Assembly (NCBI RefSeq): GCF_958295425.1
Contig: NC_081136.1
Coordinates: forward strand, 28,758,077 to 28,822,076
Source: Solea solea
Taxonomy: Eukaryota > Chordata > Actinopteri > Pleuronectiformes > Soleidae
Length of the DNA: 64,000 nt
Direction of reading: 5' to 3'
A model generated the notes under the pieces. It was not told the origin of the DNA. It saw only the letters and a program-made list of their open reading frames with translations, and searched no databases. Shown here one piece after another: positions 48,381 to 59,140 of the stretch. How positions within the stretch are numbered: position 1 is the first letter of the stretch; the number at the start of each line of letters is the position of its first letter. The translations under genes and the position numbers were made by a program.

Positions 48381-50744
48381 CAGAGAGGGAACGAAAGAGA
48401 GACAGCAGGGGTGGTATCTGGCACAGAAACATAAAAAAGGTCCTCCTCATGCAGCCTGAAATTAACACTAGCTGTTCAGAGAAGGGCTGTTTATTACTGT
48501 TGCCTGTAACAGTGCTACTGAAAGGACAAGAAAGGGTGGGAGATAGAATAGGCTGAGAAGCGAAAGGGGGAAGGAGGAGGGTGCAGGACACGAGCAGAGT
48601 CATCAGCAGCGTACAGGAGGACAACTGCAGTTCGCAACGAGGCAAGGGTGGCCTAGTAACAGCACATGGCGGGCACACTGCGGTAAATATAACAGGATTT
48701 CACAGCACAGTTCACTGTTGCAATCATGGTAGGGCAGTCGCACCCAGGTGCTTATCTGGCTTTGACTGGCTGCCAGAACAGTCACTGTAGCTTTTTAACC
48801 CATTAACATGTCTGTGGTCAAGAGAAAGAAGCCGTAATCAAGACAATGTTTGTCTGCGATCGTGCCAGACTTCCCTCTTTGGACATTTAAAAGGTGCCTG
48901 CGACAGCTTTAATTTGCCCCCTCGAAAATGTTCTAATAAAGGACTTGGAGGTCAAATACGAATGTCTGGTATCAAACTCAGCAGCAGCAGCAGCAGCAGC
49001 AGCTCTGAGATAAAAACACATTGTTAATGTTTGACGTGAATCTTAAAGTTAGGTGTCACAAGCTGTCTCAGAATCCGTTGACCATTGGAGAGTGTACGCT
49101 TGCTGAGACTCTCCTCCTCAGGAGAAGCACCTCCGCCAAACCCACCCGCCCCCGTCCGCCTCGTGCACACGCACGTCGTGCTGGGCCAGTGATAAAACCG
49201 TGTAGCGTGCACGCACACCCACACGTCCGTGTTTCATCATCAGCTGAGTCCCTTCTCCTCCACTCACAGATCTTCTTCCCTCCCTCTCTCGCCCCCTCCC
49301 CTCTCTGCTCTAGCTTCTTTTTCTATCCATCGCTCTCCTCCTCCTCCTCTCTCCCTGGGTCCCGGCCACATGCGAGAGGGTAGACTAGGACGCTGCTGCT
49401 CTGGAAAAAAAGAGGGGAAAAACGCTCTGCTGCTATTTCTACAGGCGGGCCCTCCCCTTTAGCTAGTCTGTGCCAAAAGAGGGAGGGATTTTTTTTTTTT
49501 TTTTTCTTTTTACTACTCCCAGTCCCAGAATTTTAACCCTCTGTCTGCTCTAACTTCTGTCTGCAAGATCTGCTCCTCAATATCATGCAACAAGTGGCTT
49601 TGCTTCACTTCTCCTTCGACAACGCTGCGCCATTTTCAGATATGTCTTTGGGGACCCGCGTCTGCTTCACTCCGAGGGCATTGATCACTTGAATTTGGTC
49701 AGTTTTTTTTTTGCTTCTTCTGGTCTCTTGTGACATAGAGTTAACTGGACTGAGCAGAATCGGTGTCTTTGGTGTCTACCCTGCTGTGATGCAAAGGATT
49801 TTTTTTTTTTGAACACGTGTTTCTTGATTGCTCGCCATGCTTCCCTCTTCTCTCGAATCCTCCCCGAAGCCGAGGACGAAGGCGGCAGTTTGTGTTGAGC
49901 GTGTCGTTCGAGCAGCTGTTTGAATTCACGTCGCCTTTGCTTGTGTCTTGATTTCAACAGATTATTTCTCGTGTATTTTCCTATTCTCTTATGCCCTCCA
50001 CCTTCCCTTTCCACCCTTTCCATCTCCAAATCTCTCCCTCTTTTGGGTTTTCTGCCCCACCCTCTCTTCCTCACGCGCGCCCTCTCTCTCTCTCTCCCTC
50101 TCTCTATCGTGGGCAGTCTTCAGTGAAAGGGGAGCAGGAGGGCGGAGCAGTAACGGGGCTTTTTCTGGGACAGGTGCCAATTTCAAACAAAAGACACAAA
50201 AAGCCAAAAAAGAGTGAGATAGCTCCCAATGACAGGGGAAAAAGTGGCATGTTTCAAGAAGTGATTTGTAGTCTGATTTGTAGTAATTACATGTGTGCAT
50301 GTGTAACTCTTCTCCTCTTGCAGGAGTTTTTTTTTTTTCTTTTTTTTTTATTGCATGACTGAGTAGCAGCAGAGATCTTGAATCTTTTCCCACCCCGCCA
50401 CCCCCTCTCTGCTGTCTTGCTCCCGTGAAGGCATTTGAGTTTCGAGCGGGGAAAAGAAGGAGGGGTGGGTGGAGCTGGGAAGGGGCGGTGGGAGGCGGAG
50501 CCTTCCCTCCTCTCCTCCCTGTCAAGTCCTCTGCATTATTCATATGCCTGGGCCAGTGCTGCGATCTGACTGGCTGCCTGGCATAGCATTCACCCCACAT
50601 TCAGCAGCTCTGTTTGCTAACATTCCTCATTCAAAGCCTTGTTAACTGCCAGACGGGAGGAACACGCGACTCCATGGGAAACCCACATGGCCCCCTCATT
50701 GTGGCGGGCCTTGACAGTCTAGGACGAGGAGGTGGCAGACAGGA

Positions 50745-50779
<35 letters not shown>

Positions 50780-51064
50780 CAGCCAGTTTGTAAATATTAC
50801 AAATCAGTTAGCTGAGGATAGGCAGATGACCGGCAGCTTAGAAACGGGTTTGGGGTGAGGTGGCCACATCGACAGGGTAAAAACCCAGACAGAGGGGCAG
50901 ACAGATGGGCAGACAGACAAATAGACAAGGCGTTGAGGCTCAGAGGGAGGCTGGCACTTGCTGGGACTCTGAATGGGTCTCTCGTTGGCGTGCCCGCCTA
51001 CTCCTTGCAGGGAGTGCAGAGCTGTGTGACTGAATCCAAGTCTCTTCTCTGCCCTTCTCTACAG
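35164..51064 (+). other. host-gene intron 2 (large)
   Basis: About 16 kb without a recognisable protein exon. Two microexon-like GT/AG segments occur (42541-42567, 43542-43560). Evenly composed blocks near 38540-38640, 41810-41960, 43480-43880 and 45660-46080 could be conserved regulatory elements. 49000-50650 is rich in pyrimidine tracts and CpG and may be a secondary promoter. Microsatellites include GT at 42190-42212 and 46505-46528, CA at 43923-43951 and GA at 50746-50776. Confidence 0.5.
49240..50650 (+). promoter_or_regulatory. possible internal promoter region of host gene
   Basis: Long CT-rich tracts, CpG words (GACAACGCTGCGCC, TCACGCGCGCCC, CACGTCGCC) and a repeat-free block with inverted CCAAT-like sequence around 50520-50690 lie 0.4-1.8 kb upstream of the 51065 exon. 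Function is inferred from composition and position only. Confidence 0.25.
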
Positions 51065-51194
51065 AGAGGATATGTGGACATACTGTGTGCAGCTTCCGAG
51101 AGATCTGGCACAATGAGCGGCGGAGATTTCAGCACTTCACTCCAGATAGCTGATGGCTGTGGTGTGTGTGCCTGCTCCCTCAAAGACTCAGTGG
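51065..51194 (+). ncRNA. host gene exon, 130 bp
   Basis: Acceptor tract CTTCTCTGCCCTTCTCTACAG; donor GTGG|GTAAGT. The exon contains an ATG at 51113 with A at -3 that opens a frame running through the next two exons. Upstream of the ATG the same frame is open within the exon but meets a TGA in the 35108 exon. Confidence 0.6.
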
Positions 51195-51681
51195 GTAAGT
51201 CTGTGTGGGTGTGGAGGTAAATGTGTGTTTATATGTGGGCATTTATTACTTCCCACGTGCAGATGTGTGCTCGCGACAGAACGATTCAACTTAAATACGA
51301 AACAAACAGCCGTGTAAGCGCCTTACTTTGATCCGATCTCCACGAACTTGTGTGTGTTGTACATTGTGTCTGCGTGTCGTTACCTTCAGGGCTACGGGAC
51401 TATTCAGGGAGAGGTGGTTCCACTAAATATCGGCAAACCAGGGGGGGTGAAATGTGGCTTGGCTTTGAATTTCGGGACAAAACCAAACTAATCCGTCCTC
51501 CCTTGCATTCTTACCTGCAGTTTTGCACTCCAGGTTGGCTTTTGTGCGTGTGAAAGAGAGATGGTTTTGGAGGGAGCAGAGAGGGACCCGAGCTGTAATG
51601 TTGGGCTGAGGGCCAGACAAGGCCTGCTACACAAGGCCGAGCCCCACCGCAACGCTCTCTCTCTTTCTATCTCTGTGTGTG

Positions 51682-51721
<40 letters not shown>

Positions 51722-53125
51722 CCTCCCTCCTCTCTTTTCTTTCTAGGTGAACTATCAGAAAACTACTAACAGCGATTGTTGTCGGGAAAATTTCGGTGAA
51801 AATGTGCTTCGGAAATGCAATGTTGAAAAAATGGGTCATCATTGACACGTGGCCACACATCACTTTTAAAATAGCTTAAACGGCGCTTGTAGACATATTA
51901 TTTGTCATTCTTAAATAATACTCAAGGACTCAAGGATTTGTTTTTATTTCCATCACGTCACGATTAAATGAGACAAAGCGCTTCCGGTCGTTTACGTGTT
52001 TTCTCTCATTCGTTCGTAAGGTTTGAGGACAGGTAAATTCAAAGTGGTGTAAAATGTTTTAACATAAATATATATTTTTCCCCTTATTTTACACTTTGAA
52101 AGTGTCGGCCAAATCAGCTTCGACCATTAGTAAGTCATCGAGCTGTACTGTATTGTATCATACATTCTTCATAATTCAAGAACTCAACGTGCCACACCCC
52201 TCGTCAGTGCCACCCAGTCACGTATCCGCACACGTGACGTCCATCGATCATTTTTTTTCCGAACCAGCGCCAATTGAAAATCTTACCTTTCTTCTCACAT
52301 TGCCTCTTGATGTGGCTTCGTGTAGAACTTCCCAGCACATCAGAGCTAACCATGACCGTTAGGTAGGAGTGGAGGCAGTGTGAGTCATCGCAGATAGCTC
52401 GAGTCTTCCCACCTACATCCTGCTTTTGACAGGCCTATTCATCCGCCACGCTCACACCTCAGGGACTGGCGCGAGCTCCACCATCATTGTCACCCAGGCA
52501 GGAAACCCGTGACATCGCGTCACGTGTTTGTTGTGTTCAAAAACCTGTTCTGCGACGCGCCGCCAGGTGAAATTATATAATAATGCTGGACGGCAGCCTG
52601 TTCACGAGGTGCAGCATTAAAAACTGCAGTATAGTCACACGGATGTGACTTCAAGTGGTTTTATTTTCTATGGTACTTTGCTCCCCGTCACAATCAACCC
52701 GCCTTTAGAATGAGGATAAAAGATTTTCGTAACACAAAAAAAAAATTTCACATGTGATGTCTATCCTGACTCGAATTGGGCGACGAATAAATACGAAAGA
52801 CGCCTATATTTGCTTCAAATCCTTGAAAAAATAAATATTTTATCTAGACGATCCCACACAGAGACACATTTTCACACAAAACGGGCCAAAAGGTACAGTC
52901 GATCACAGTGGAGTCGTGCACTGATTCATGTAGAAGAGAAGAAAATAAATAAACAACTGCAGTTTTAGACCCTAAAATCTTCTGTGTGTCTGGTTTCCAA
53001 ACAAATACTTTCAATGTGTTTGCGGAACATCACACAACCGACTGAACGACTGAAGGACATTTGTAAAATTGAGCATAAAGACAATCACACCACATAGTTT
53101 ACCAGATATGCAGTGTGCGTACACG

Positions 53126-53170
<45 letters not shown>

Positions 53171-53308
53171 AGCCTCAGCCAAACAGCCAGACACATTTGA
53201 TGTTATGTACCCCACAATGAACCCTGGCTCCCTAAGATGAATGGGGTTCCCACGCCTCTCCCGACGAGTGCAGGGCACAGCCTCCTCCTTTGAGCATTCA
53301 GACACACA

Positions 53309-53347
<39 letters not shown>

Positions 53348-53878
53348 ACACAATGCTTGTACTACAAACAGCCACACAGACGTACACACAGGTGCATTTG
53401 AGGCACACACTTGCAGTGAAAACGCATTTTTTGAAAGCTCACACAGACGTAGTTAAAGTGCTGATCATTATCCAAAGACACATTTCTCTTTATTTCAGTG
53501 GTGGTGTAAAGAACGAATTTTAATTTCTTCAACAGCAAACCAGTTGAGTAATGAGATACCGACATATTATGGTTTTTTTCACTTTATGTGTGTGTGTTTG
53601 TGCATGTTTGTTTTTGTTTTTTGCAGGATTTAAATAGAAATCAGGAAAAAACTTGTGTGAAAAATGTGCAGGTTGCGAAACACGTGTCATTTAGTGTGTG
53701 TTCAGTGTGTGTGTGTGTGTTATTTATTATAGTTTTGTATCAGTACACACAGATTTTTTTTATCATTATTATTATTATTTTATTTTTGTCAGCAAAGTGT
53801 TTACACAGCAAAAAATATTTACAATATACCCCGTATTTTTTGTATTGAATTTATACTATATTTATTACTTTTTGCTTT

Positions 53879-53931
<53 letters not shown>

Positions 53932-55789
53932 CCTTCAATATATATTTACTTTGTTTAATATATAACATTACAATTAAACATTTTAAATAAAAATTACCAA
54001 GAACAAAAAAGTCAGATTAAAATTTTTATTTTATTTTATCTGCAGCGGAATTGAATGTGTCCAGGTCTACGTGTTAAAGTACTTCCTTAAATAGCTAGCA
54101 CTTTTCAATTTCAACATTTAAACTAGACCATCATTTAAAAAAAAATATATCACTAATTGCAGAAATTCAAATTGGGGGGTAATTTTTTTTTTTTTTTTTT
54201 AAAGGAAGTTAAAAAGTAAAGTTGTAATAAAAGACACAGCATTGGTAATTCTCTGCTGAAGCACAGGCTCACCAGTGTATGGTAATATAGTTATTCTGTC
54301 TAAATTCGGCCGCAGTATTCTCAGCCTTGATCACTTTAACATATGTTAACATCAGCCTTAATGACACACTCAAGGAGTTGCTTGGCAGCTTCATGACCTG
54401 AGCTCTACATGGACACCTTGGCGTGTGTGTGTGCGTGTGTGTGTGTGTGTGTGTGTGGATACCAAAGTGTGTTCATGTCTCTCTTTTTGTCTTTCGTTCA
54501 CAGGCTCGCCCGCCATTGGAAACCGAATTTCCGAATTGGACCCAACATTCAGGTGAGATCATTTGATTATTTTTGATATGTATTTGTATTTTCTGTGTGT
54601 GTTGGTGTGTGTGTGTGTGTGTGTGAAAGCCACCACACTGCTGGCTGGTGGCTCTATCCTGGAATTTGACTCACTTTCTGACTCATTCACTGACCGTTTG
54701 TTTTTTTCTTTTTTTTAGTTTTTTTAGTTTACACAATCCGGTTTAACGGCGAGCACACAGCACTGACCTAGCCGCGAGCGACACTTCCCATCATGGCGTC
54801 GCGTGTGTGTGTGTGTGTGTGTCGTGTCATCAAAATCAGCAAGGTTCTGATGCAGCTCAAAGATAATCTCCTCAAAGAAGACTGGTTTGGGGAAAAGGTG
54901 AAAGAAAAGCCGTCACCTGAAAGGTCAAAGGAAGATTAGAGGGAAACAGGACACGAGGACACACCGGCTGGCACCCGGAACCACACAAAGGCCTCATTGT
55001 ATGGTAGCCCTTCACTCTGCACACACTCCCCATGTGTACTTGGGGAGATATGACACCTGTTGGTGGTTTTGGTCAACTGCAGGCTGTGACAGGACGCCTT
55101 CACTTCACTGAGATTGATCCTAAATTACTTGGTTGTTTCCTTTGAAAAAAGGCCTTAAATAAAACACACAAACACCTAGAATAGTCACCGATTCAGCTTG
55201 CGTCAGCTGATGCGTTCACAAACGCGGTCACATGTTTGATTTTAGTGCCACGAGTTTGATTCCCTTTTATCCCCTTTCACCGTTCTCTTCCAGTGACGTG
55301 AGCAAGTTTGACGTGACATCAATGTTAACACGATGAAGATAAAAACATCAAACGGTGGAGAAAAAATGAAGTGTTTTTGATTTATATTTACCGATTTACC
55401 AGTTTTATTCCACTTCTTCAGACACTCTAGGTCCCCTCACTTCAAAGAGGGCTGTGGTTAATCTCAAATAACAGTGAGGATCATTCGTGACAGTTTTACA
55501 CAGATTTATGCTTTACGGCGCCATATGTCTAAAACGCTGTGGATGTTCGCTTGGAAAAGAACGAAAGTGCGTCCCGCGTCAGTTACATGTTTCTTTAGTG
55601 TGCTTCTAAAAACTGGATACAGCTGTGAAGATTTGCGTGGTATGAACATGAAATTGCTTTTCCTTTTTTTCAAGTTTGAAATGTGGCTGCAGCAGATACA
55701 TTAGATGTAATTCTGTAACAAAAATAAGAATTTAACACTTCAAATAGGTGCATCTTGGCGTATAAATTCATAAAGGTTCAGTTGCTTTT

Positions 55790-55823
<34 letters not shown>

Positions 55824-56201
55824 TAATAATAATAATAATAATAATGATAATAAATCAGAACTATCCAGTCACCTCCGCAGAGTTGCAGATGGGTTAGAAA
55901 AGTCAGAGGTTTATATTTCAGAGCCTGGGCACAGGTTGAGGTGAGTCATAAGATATATATATATATATATATATTGTTTTTTTTCTCTTTTCACTTTGCC
56001 TTATGTGAACCTTTTAGGGAAAAGCCTTCCCATGTGTAAACGTGATACGGGCGGTACACACATTAGCAGTGTAAGAGAAGCAGCGAGGTGCAGTCAGGTC
56101 TGCTGTGTACCCTCACAGGCTCGGACATTAAGTAGCTCATGTAGAGATTTGTGTGGCATTTATGGGATAACCGACCTGCAATAAAACAGCCACAAACTGG
56201 T

Positions 56202-56251
<50 letters not shown>

Positions 56252-56867
56252 AGTTAAGGCAGTGACTCACTTTTAAAAGTTTGACCCCACCTCGCTCCCT
56301 CACGTCTACCCCGTTGTTCCCCGGCTTGAGGGGAAACCGCAGCAGAGCCGCAGCCTCTGCTCTTTCACTCAGGAAACTCCCTCACACAGGCACAGCCTAT
56401 GTGTCTTGACCCTTTCAGACGACAAAGACGCAAAGACACGTATGACTGTGTGCTCATTTGTGCTAAAATTGTACTGGTAAACACAGCGACAGCCGGGCCA
56501 CAGATAAAGCCCGATAGACGATATTAGCTTCTTTCTTTCTTTCTTTCTTTTTTTTTTTAATTAACCTTTTTTCCTTCAACTGTGATTGTTTACCTGATGG
56601 GCGTGACCCAAGCTGTCGAGTAACAACACTGATAGCCAACAGGATCTTCATCAATAAAACAGACAGGCGACGACTCTTTGACCGTCTCTGTGTTCACATG
56701 CGTCTGCAGTGGTGTGCGTGTGTGTGTGAGAGTGCATGTTTCACAGCTGTCACGTGATGCTCTGGTGTAAAACAAGAGGTGAAAGTGTAACCTTTTGACA
56801 CCCAACCGTAGCTCACTCTCTCCTCTCATTTGTCTCCATCAGGAGGAGGAAATCTGAGAGGAGGTGA
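51113..56867 (+). CDS. candidate 51-aa spliced small ORF in host gene
   Basis: Joining 51113..51194, 54504..54552 and 56843..56867 gives an open frame starting MSGGDFSTSLQIADG, with three cysteines in a C-G-V-C-A-C cluster, a middle SPAIGNRISELDPTF and a basic RRRKSERR end. The ATG has A at -3. It depends on the predicted splicing and has no recognised relatives. A frame of this length can arise by chance, so it is a candidate only. There is no signal peptide or membrane segment. Confidence 0.2.
51195..54503 (+). other. host-gene intron 3
   Basis: No exon was seen. It contains a CT tract (51688-51718), two long CA tracts (53121-53166, 53301-53352), GT/GA (53881-53925) and GT at 54421-54459. 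Confidence 0.5.
53121..53352. repeat. paired (CA)n microsatellites
   Basis: Two CA tracts of about 45 and 50 bp lie 135 bp apart. They create the poly-Cys/Val and poly-His/Thr frames on both strands. Confidence 0.95.
54504..54552 (+). ncRNA. host gene exon, 49 bp
   Basis: Acceptor TTTGTCTTTCGTTCACAG; donor ACATTCAG|GTGAGATC. It keeps the small frame open as S-P-A-I-G-N-R-I-S-E-L-D-P-T-F. Confidence 0.6.
54553..56842 (+). other. host-gene intron 4
   Basis: No exon was recognised. The intron contains GT tracts (54605-54627, 54802-54822, 56214-56248), a TAA array (55791-55853), TA (55952-55973) and a CTTT run (56530-56549). Confidence 0.5.
55791..55853. repeat. (TAA)n microsatellite
   Basis: About twenty TAA units with a single CAA and a TGA interruption. 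Confidence 0.95.
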
Positions 56868-56896
56868 CCTGACAGAGCTCCAGAGGAGGTGATCAG
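56843..56896 (+). ncRNA. host gene exon, 54 bp
   Basis: Acceptor CTCATTTGTCTCCATCAG; donor GATCAG|GTGAAG, with an alternative GGAG|GTGATC at 56889. The small frame ends here with a basic tail and a TGA at about 56865-56867. Confidence 0.5.
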
Positions 56897-57300
56897 GTGA
56901 AGCACATGTGAGAGAGGGAGTATTTTTGAGTTCATTCACCCCCACCCCCCACCCCCCCAAAAAAAGGAAACATTATTAGCAAAAATGCTATAGGTAACTA
57001 GGGGTGAATTAAAAGATGTAACTCAATGTGCGGTAACGCGCCCTCACAACTAAACCTTGATATCACAAATCACATCACAGTTGCGGATCTGTCCGAAAAA
57101 AAATCGCAATTGCTGTACATTGTTCCCCCAAATTGTTTAGCCCTAGCTGCCATTATGACCGTGCAGCTGTGTGTGTGTGTGCGGCAGTATCGTCCAATTG
57201 TTTTGAAGCATTTTAGTTACTTTATAAGTAAGAATGTCGACATAATGTAAATATATAGACTAACACAGTGATGGAGTAATAATGCTATAATATTCGTTAC

Positions 57301-57390
57301 CTTTGTACACTGGAGCGCTGTGACAAAAGAATTTCCCGCAAGGGATTAATAAAGTATATTCTATTCTATTCTATTCTATTCTATTCTAAT
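57301..57390 (+). mobile_element. LINE 3' tail with (TTCTA)n
   Basis: GAATTTCCCGCAAGGGATTA then ATAAAGTATA is followed by six TTCTA units. This is the typical 3' end of a CR1/L2-like or Rex-like fish retrotransposon, 5'-truncated to about 60 bp. Confidence 0.6.
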
Positions 57391-57524
57391 AATAATAATA
57401 ATCATAATACAGCTATAATATGAATGAAAGGTGCTCTCACAAAAAATCTGTGTTTGTTTTGACGGATTTCACAAACAGTGGTGGTCAGTCTAATTTTATT
57501 ATATGAAATTGTATAAGAATTTCG

Positions 57525-57532
<8 letters not shown>

Positions 57533-57585
<53 letters not shown>
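57533..57585. repeat. (TA)n microsatellite
   Basis: About 26 TA units, roughly 85 bp upstream of the last host exon. Confidence 0.95.
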
Positions 57586-57587
<2 letters not shown>

Positions 57588-57723
57588 TAATCGCTATGGA
57601 AATGGACACTTAATGGCTGATGTGGCGTGTTTGTTTCCGGTGTCTTTTCCTGAGTTTCCGTTCCCTGCAGGTCGACCATCGACTGTGTGACACACAAAGC
57701 CTCCTGCAGGAGATGAACTGTCC

Positions 57724-57808
57724 TTTGGGGTGAGGTAGTAGGTTGTATAGTTTTAGGGTCATTCCCAAGCTGTCAGATGACTATACAACTTACTGTCTTT
57801 CCTGGAGC
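57724..57808 (+). ncRNA. let-7a: let-7a precursor hairpin
   Basis: The 5p arm (57731-57752) starts TGAGGTAGTAGG and ends TTGTATAGTT, identical to the universally conserved let-7a. The 3p arm (57781-57801) is CTATACAACTTACTGTCTTT plus C and pairs with it around a loop of about 28 nt (57753-57780). let-7 silences LIN28, HMGA2, RAS and cell-cycle mRNAs in differentiating tissue. It corresponds to the human let-7a-3 position. No GGAG motif is visible next to the 3p arm, where the sequence is GTCAGATGA. Confidence 0.97.
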
Positions 57809-58151
57809 GACTGTACTGGCATCATGGAAGAAGAAGAAGAAGAAGAAGGAGGAGGGGGGAAAAAACACCAAAAAGAAAAACAACACCTCTGCTGCAAATG
57901 CTTGTTTTTTCCTATTTCACTTGGATAATGGGGACATTGTTACTTTTAGTTGGTCTTTCCTGTAGTGCATGAATTAAACAATCAATCAGGAGGAGGTAAT
58001 TTAAGTAAATTTAGAAATTATTTATTTATACTGTATATACAAGAGTTTTTATTAATATTTTTTTATTTTCCAGAAAAATTTGGGAATTCCCCCATATTGA
58101 CATTGATATGACTATTTACTCAAAGCCTTCGTCAACAGAAATGATGTAACA

Positions 58152-58470
58152 TAGGGCCGCAACTAATGATTATATTCTCAGTTGATTCATCTGAATTTGG
58201 TCCATAAAACGTCAGAAAATGTTGAAAAATGTCCATCAGTGTTTCTCGGAAACCAGGAAATTATGATCTCAAATGTCTTGTTTTGTCCGCAAACCAAAAA
58301 TTATTCAGTTTTAATGATTTCTTTGTCATACGGAGCGAAGATACCAGAAAATATTCACATTTTGGGAGCTGAAAAATCTAAAAACCTGTTCTAGTTCTTT
58401 GAAAAACGATGAGCCGGTTGTCAAAATTGTTGACGATTCATTTAGTAATCGATTAAAAATAGATTAAGTG
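58152..58470 (+). mobile_element. ATTAATCG-type MITE, copy 2, between let-7a and let-7b
   Basis: Begins GGGCCGCAACTAATGATTAT, contains TTTGGTCCATAAAACGTCAG and AAATGTCTTGTTTTGTCCGC, and ends AGTAATCGATTAAAAATAG. It is clearly diverged from the copies at 34.0 and 62.5 kb. Confidence 0.85.
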
Positions 58471-58865
58471 AGTGTTGGTGTGTATAAAGCTGCCGTGCAG
58501 GGATAAGGATTCTTATCCTGTCAAACTGCGAAATGATCAGGCTTTGTGTTTTCAGTCATACTACAACCTTGGCAGCGTCTCACTTTACTAGCACAATGTT
58601 TATATACAGAGGCTATAAGAATGTGCAATATAGAGTGTCTTATGTCCTTTTTTAAAGCAGAATATATACAGAATGTGTGCATATTATGATGATACACTAT
58701 GTCTTCATGAACTAACAATTGTTTGGACTCATGTATAGAAATGTAACCCTGTAACTCTTGATGCAATCATTACAAACCGTCTTCGTTTGACCACGCCACG
58801 TGACTTGTTCCCAAACCCACACGTCGCAGTCTTCCTCCGAGCCACCTGGGTGACTTATGGTGTTC

Positions 58866-58958
58866 GTACAGGGTGAGGTAGTAGGTTGTGTGGTTTCAGG
58901 GTTGTGATTTTACCCCATCAGGAGCTAACTATACAACCTACTGCCTTCCCTGGAGGGC
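58866..58958 (+). ncRNA. let-7b: let-7b precursor hairpin
   Basis: The 5p arm (58874-58895) starts TGAGGTAGTAGG and ends TTGTGTGGTT, identical to let-7b. The 3p arm (58929-58950) begins CTATACAACCTACTGCCTTC, the usual let-7b star. The loop contains TGAT and an AGGAGC (GGAG) motif just before the 3p arm, the recognised binding motifs of the LIN28 cold-shock domain and zinc knuckles. The hairpin lies 1.14 kb after let-7a on the same strand, so the two are almost certainly co-transcribed. Confidence 0.97.
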
Positions 58959-59123
58959 AGCAATACATCTCAAGCACAATTGTTACCTTTCCTCGAGACT
59001 CTCGTTGACCAAGGAAGCAAGGTTTCATCGGTCTGGATCGGTGAGTTGGCGCCGACCAACTTCAGCAATCATTCCACTCGTTTTATTTTTGCATATTTTT
59101 ACTTGTTTTGTTTTTTTTCCACA

Positions 59124-59140
59124 AATAAAGACTGAATAAA
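59124..59140 (+). terminator. paired poly(A) signals after let-7b
   Basis: AATAAA occurs at 59124-59129 and again at 59135-59140, with a T-rich element upstream and GT-containing sequence downstream. This is the likely 3' end of the let-7 host transcript. Confidence 0.55.

Noticed and set aside
47983..48678. 231-codon minus-strand frame, the longest in the window
   Set aside because: Ser/Leu/Pro/Lys-rich translation of CT/GA and poly-A/T tracts; no recognisable domain. Absence of stops is explained by composition. RNA-seq would settle it.
49989..50600. 203-codon minus-strand frame
   Set aside because: Runs through GA repeats and poly-K/poly-R tracts; low complexity with no family similarity.
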